Below, in pieces: positions 3,955-5,986 of a stretch of 5,986 nucleotides of DNA. The stretch covers positions 1 through 5,986 of the forward strand of contig JAJZDO010000851.1 in assembly GCA_021805955.1 (NCBI GenBank), read 5' to 3'. Within the stretch, counting starts at the first letter, position 1, and the number at the start of each line of letters is the position of its first letter. Made by a program: the position numbers and the translations under genes. This DNA comes from Acidobacteriota bacterium. GTDB taxonomy: Bacteria > Acidobacteriota > Terriglobia > Terriglobales > Acidobacteriaceae. The notes beneath the pieces are model-generated. The model was not told the DNA's origin. It did no database searches and saw nothing but the letters and a program-made list of their open reading frames with translations.

Positions 3955-5986
3955 GTGCGCAAGTTACTTGTTGTGTGTGGAATTGTGCTGTGCAGCATTT
4001 TTTTTGCTGGCGCTCAAAGGTCAGCATCACCCCGTTCAGCGGCCCGTATTCGCGGCAGCGTGCTGGATGCTTCCGGTAATGCCATTCCGGCTGCTGAGGT
4101 CTCGCTGACACAGTCTGACTCCGGAGCCGTGGCCCATACCGTCGCGGATGCCAACGGCCAGTACGAGTTGGATGGACTGGCGCCCGGCATCTATACATTG
4201 GCAGCTTCGAAGGCTGGTTTTGTCGATTATCACCAGGACAGCCTGCAGCTCGGCGCCGGCCAAATGCTGAACGCCGACATTTCCATGTCTCTGCCAGTCG
4301 TAACGCAATCGGTAACGGTGCATGGCGGAGCGCTCGACGGCGTGACCGCCCAGCCTTCGCAAGAACAGGTGCTCGTGTCCAACCAGTCCATCCGCGTCAT
4401 CGACCGCCAGCAGATGAGCATTGTGGGGCCCGTTGCCGGCGGAGCGCAGGCCATCTCCACTGCCCCGGGTGCGATCGTTACTGGGTACGGAAACACGGGA
4501 GCCACAAAATATACAGTCACGCTGAACGGTCTGAACCAGGGCTGGGGCGGCTATGGCGGGTATACCGGTGGCGCCGCGCTGGGCGTTACCTTCGATGGCG
4601 TGCCGATCGTCGACCCAGCGACCAGCCTTTGGCCGTCGGCGACCATTCCTGAAAACGGTTTGATTCAAAACCTGAACGTGACCTATGGCCCGGGTAGCCC
4701 AGCCGACCGCTGGTACACCAATGTCGGCGGCGCGGTGGAATTTACTCCAGTCCAGCCGACCGAGAAACCGCAGGCAAATGTGACAGCAACGTACGGCAGC
4801 TATCAGCAGAAAGATCTTGTCGCGAACGCTAGTTCGGGCCTCCATCACGGCTGGTCTGTAGTTCTTGGGGGGGGCGCAGGCAAAGGCGATGACTTCCGCA
4901 AAGCTCCCGATGGATTCAAGAATCCGGGCAAGGACTGGGCAGTTCTTGGCAAAGCCCTGAAAGCATTTAACGGGAACAGCTTCGAGCTGGGCAGCTACTA
5001 CGCCTATGCTGGCGGCTACCGCTCCCAGGTGATCCCCGTCGTGGCAAACCCCTACATCACCATGGACGGCACCGCGACCGGCCAGGTGTACAGCCAGCAC
5101 ACTTCAGGCTTCTTCAGCACGCTTCCCTTCAACAGCTACAACAAATACGACGCCAACCAGATGGGGCTGATCTACGGCCGGGAAAACTTCCGCCTGGACA
5201 ACACGACAACCGTGCAAAACCTGTCCTGGTACATGCACGTCGCGCGACTACATGCTCGCTACACCGACGTCTATCAGAACAATTCCGGCACGGACGGCAA
5301 CCAGCAGCAGAACGAATACAACAACCCCTACACCAATACCATCGGCGACAAGCTGCTGCTAACGAAAACCCTGCCGTGGAACACGGTCAGCGGCGGCGGC
5401 TACTACATTCACGCCTTATACAACAGCCGAAATAATTTTTACGGTCCCGCTTGGGGCGGTGCCAAGCGTACTGCGAACGTGGGAGGTAAGATCCGTTCCA
5501 GTTACTTCAATCAGAGCGACTTTGCCATCTTCCTGCAGGATGACATTCATCCGGTCCCGATGCTGCACATCACACCCGGCATTCGTTATGTTGGCTTTGC
5601 CGCGAGTTTCTACAATGCCGTCCAGCAGGATTTCAATCTTGCTCCCGGAGCGACCCTGAGCACGACCTGCCGCTACGGAAACTTTGGCGGCGTGAAGGGG
5701 ACAGTCAGCGTGCAGGACGCCTGCCCAGCCGCCAATGAAAACCGCAGCGGGGTAGAGCCGTCAGTCGATGTTGCCGTCCAGGCCCGTCCATGGCTGAGTT
5801 TGTATGGCGGATTTCAGGAAGCCCTGCGAGCACCGCAACTCGGCGGCGGTGGTGGGATGTTTCAGGCCGTCGATCCCGTCAGCTATCACCTGGAGCGGGG
5901 CACCTACTATCAGTTCGGATTCAAGACGCACACGGAAGGTACCGGCTTCAAGAACAATATGCTGTTCGGCGCCAATTACTATCGCA
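3955..5986 (+). CDS. TonB-dependent outer-membrane receptor with carboxypeptidase-regulatory-like domain, 3' end cut by the window
   Basis: The first 677 codons are present and the frame is open at the right edge, so the C-terminus is missing. Residues 1-20 are a signal peptide (MRKLLVVCGIVLCSIFFAGA, likely cut before Q21). Residues 31-113 form a carboxypeptidase-regulatory-like beta-sandwich (RGSVLDASG, then DANGQYELDGLAPGIYTL). A possible TonB-box-like segment TQSVTV follows at 117-122. Residues 143-265 are the plug domain (NQSIRVIDRQQM, then VTFDGVPIVDP, NVTYGPGSPADRWYTNVGG and AVEF). From about 270 the sequence is the alternating, aromatic-rich pattern of a 22-strand barrel, including FAIFLQDDIHPVPMLHITPGIRY-like strand pairs and SLYGGFQEALRAPQL late in the barrel. 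C572 and C590 may form a disulfide in an extracellular loop. The protein should import a ligand using TonB-ExbBD energy; the substrate cannot be read from sequence. The frame contains T8 (3998-4005) and G8 (4867-4874) runs. Confidence 0.93.
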   Translation, partial: MRKLLVVCGIVLCSIFFAGAQRSASPRSAARIRGSVLDASGNAIPAAEVSLTQSDSGAVAHTVADANGQYELDGLAPGIYTLAASKAGFVDYHQDSLQLGAGQMLNADISMSLPVVTQSVTVHGGALDGVTAQPSQEQVLVSNQSIRVIDRQQMSIVGPVAGGAQAISTAPGAIVTGYGNTGATKYTVTLNGLNQGWGGYGGYTGGAALGVTFDGVPIVDPATSLWPSATIPENGLIQNLNVTYGPGSPADRWYTNVGGAVEFTPVQPTEKPQANVTATYGSYQQKDLVANASSGLHHGWSVVLGGGAGKGDDFRKAPDGFKNPGKDWAVLGKALKAFNGNSFELGSYYAYAGGYRSQVIPVVANPYITMDGTATGQVYSQHTSGFFSTLPFNSYNKYDANQMGLIYGRENFRLDNTTTVQNLSWYMHVARLHARYTDVYQNNSGTDGNQQQNEYNNPYTNTIGDKLLLTKTLPWNTVSGGGYYIHALYNSRNNFYGPAWGGAKRTANVGGKIRSSYFNQSDFAIFLQDDIHPVPMLHITPGIRYVGFAASFYNAVQQDFNLAPGATLSTTCRYGNFGGVKGTVSVQDACPAANENRSGVEPSVDVAVQARPWLSLYGGFQEALRAPQLGGGGGMFQAVDPVSYHLERGTYYQFGFKTHTEGTGFKNNMLFGANYYR

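Noticed and set aside
4036..5100. 354-codon open frame antisense to the receptor
   Set aside because: It mirrors the codon bias of the receptor gene, has no recognisable motif, and lies over conserved plug and barrel sequence.

Overview
The window (about 57% G+C by eye) looks like chromosomal DNA from a member of the Acidobacteriota, probably the Terriglobia (soil genera such as Granulicella, Terriglobus or Edaphobacter). This is an inference. It rests on an outer-membrane TonB-dependent receptor carrying an N-terminal carboxypeptidase-regulatory-like domain, an exported DinB-fold protein, a small C-X4-C / C-X2-C zinc-ribbon protein, and generous spacing between singly transcribed genes. There is no rRNA, tRNA, CRISPR array, transposase, integrase or phage gene.

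Layout. Positions 1-210 are a leader region with a possible promoter. 211-1014 (+) is a complete family-2 glycosyltransferase of the dolichyl/polyprenyl-phosphate glucosyltransferase type. 1057-1320 (-) is a small zinc-ribbon protein that converges on it. 1321-1657 has no convincing gene. 1658-2239 (-) is a secreted DinB-like protein. 2240-2753 is a 514-base divergent intergenic region holding a nested inverted-repeat structure (2340-2424). 2754-3032 (+) is a 92-residue membrane-anchored protein of unknown function. 3033-3195 is a convergent spacer with hairpins. 3196-3603 (-) is a 135-residue coiled-coil, Gln/Gly-rich protein of unknown function. 3604-3954 is a 351-base divergent regulatory region with a near-perfect CRP-type palindrome. 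From 3955 to the window edge (+) runs the first 677 codons of a TonB-dependent receptor, starting at GTG; no stop occurs before the window ends.

How the genes relate. The strand order (+, -, -, +, -, +) and the gaps of 42 to 514 bases argue against an operon. Most genes have their own ribosome binding site and look independently transcribed. The receptor should import a ligand across the outer membrane using TonB energy, and the glycosyltransferase should load a sugar onto a lipid carrier at the inner membrane. Nothing in the sequence ties these two together.

I found no clear new multi-gene system. The points most worth a second look are the CRP-like operator and GTG start of the receptor, two 8-base homopolymer runs inside that same reading frame, the nested inverted repeat at 2340-2424, and the two unrecognised small proteins.
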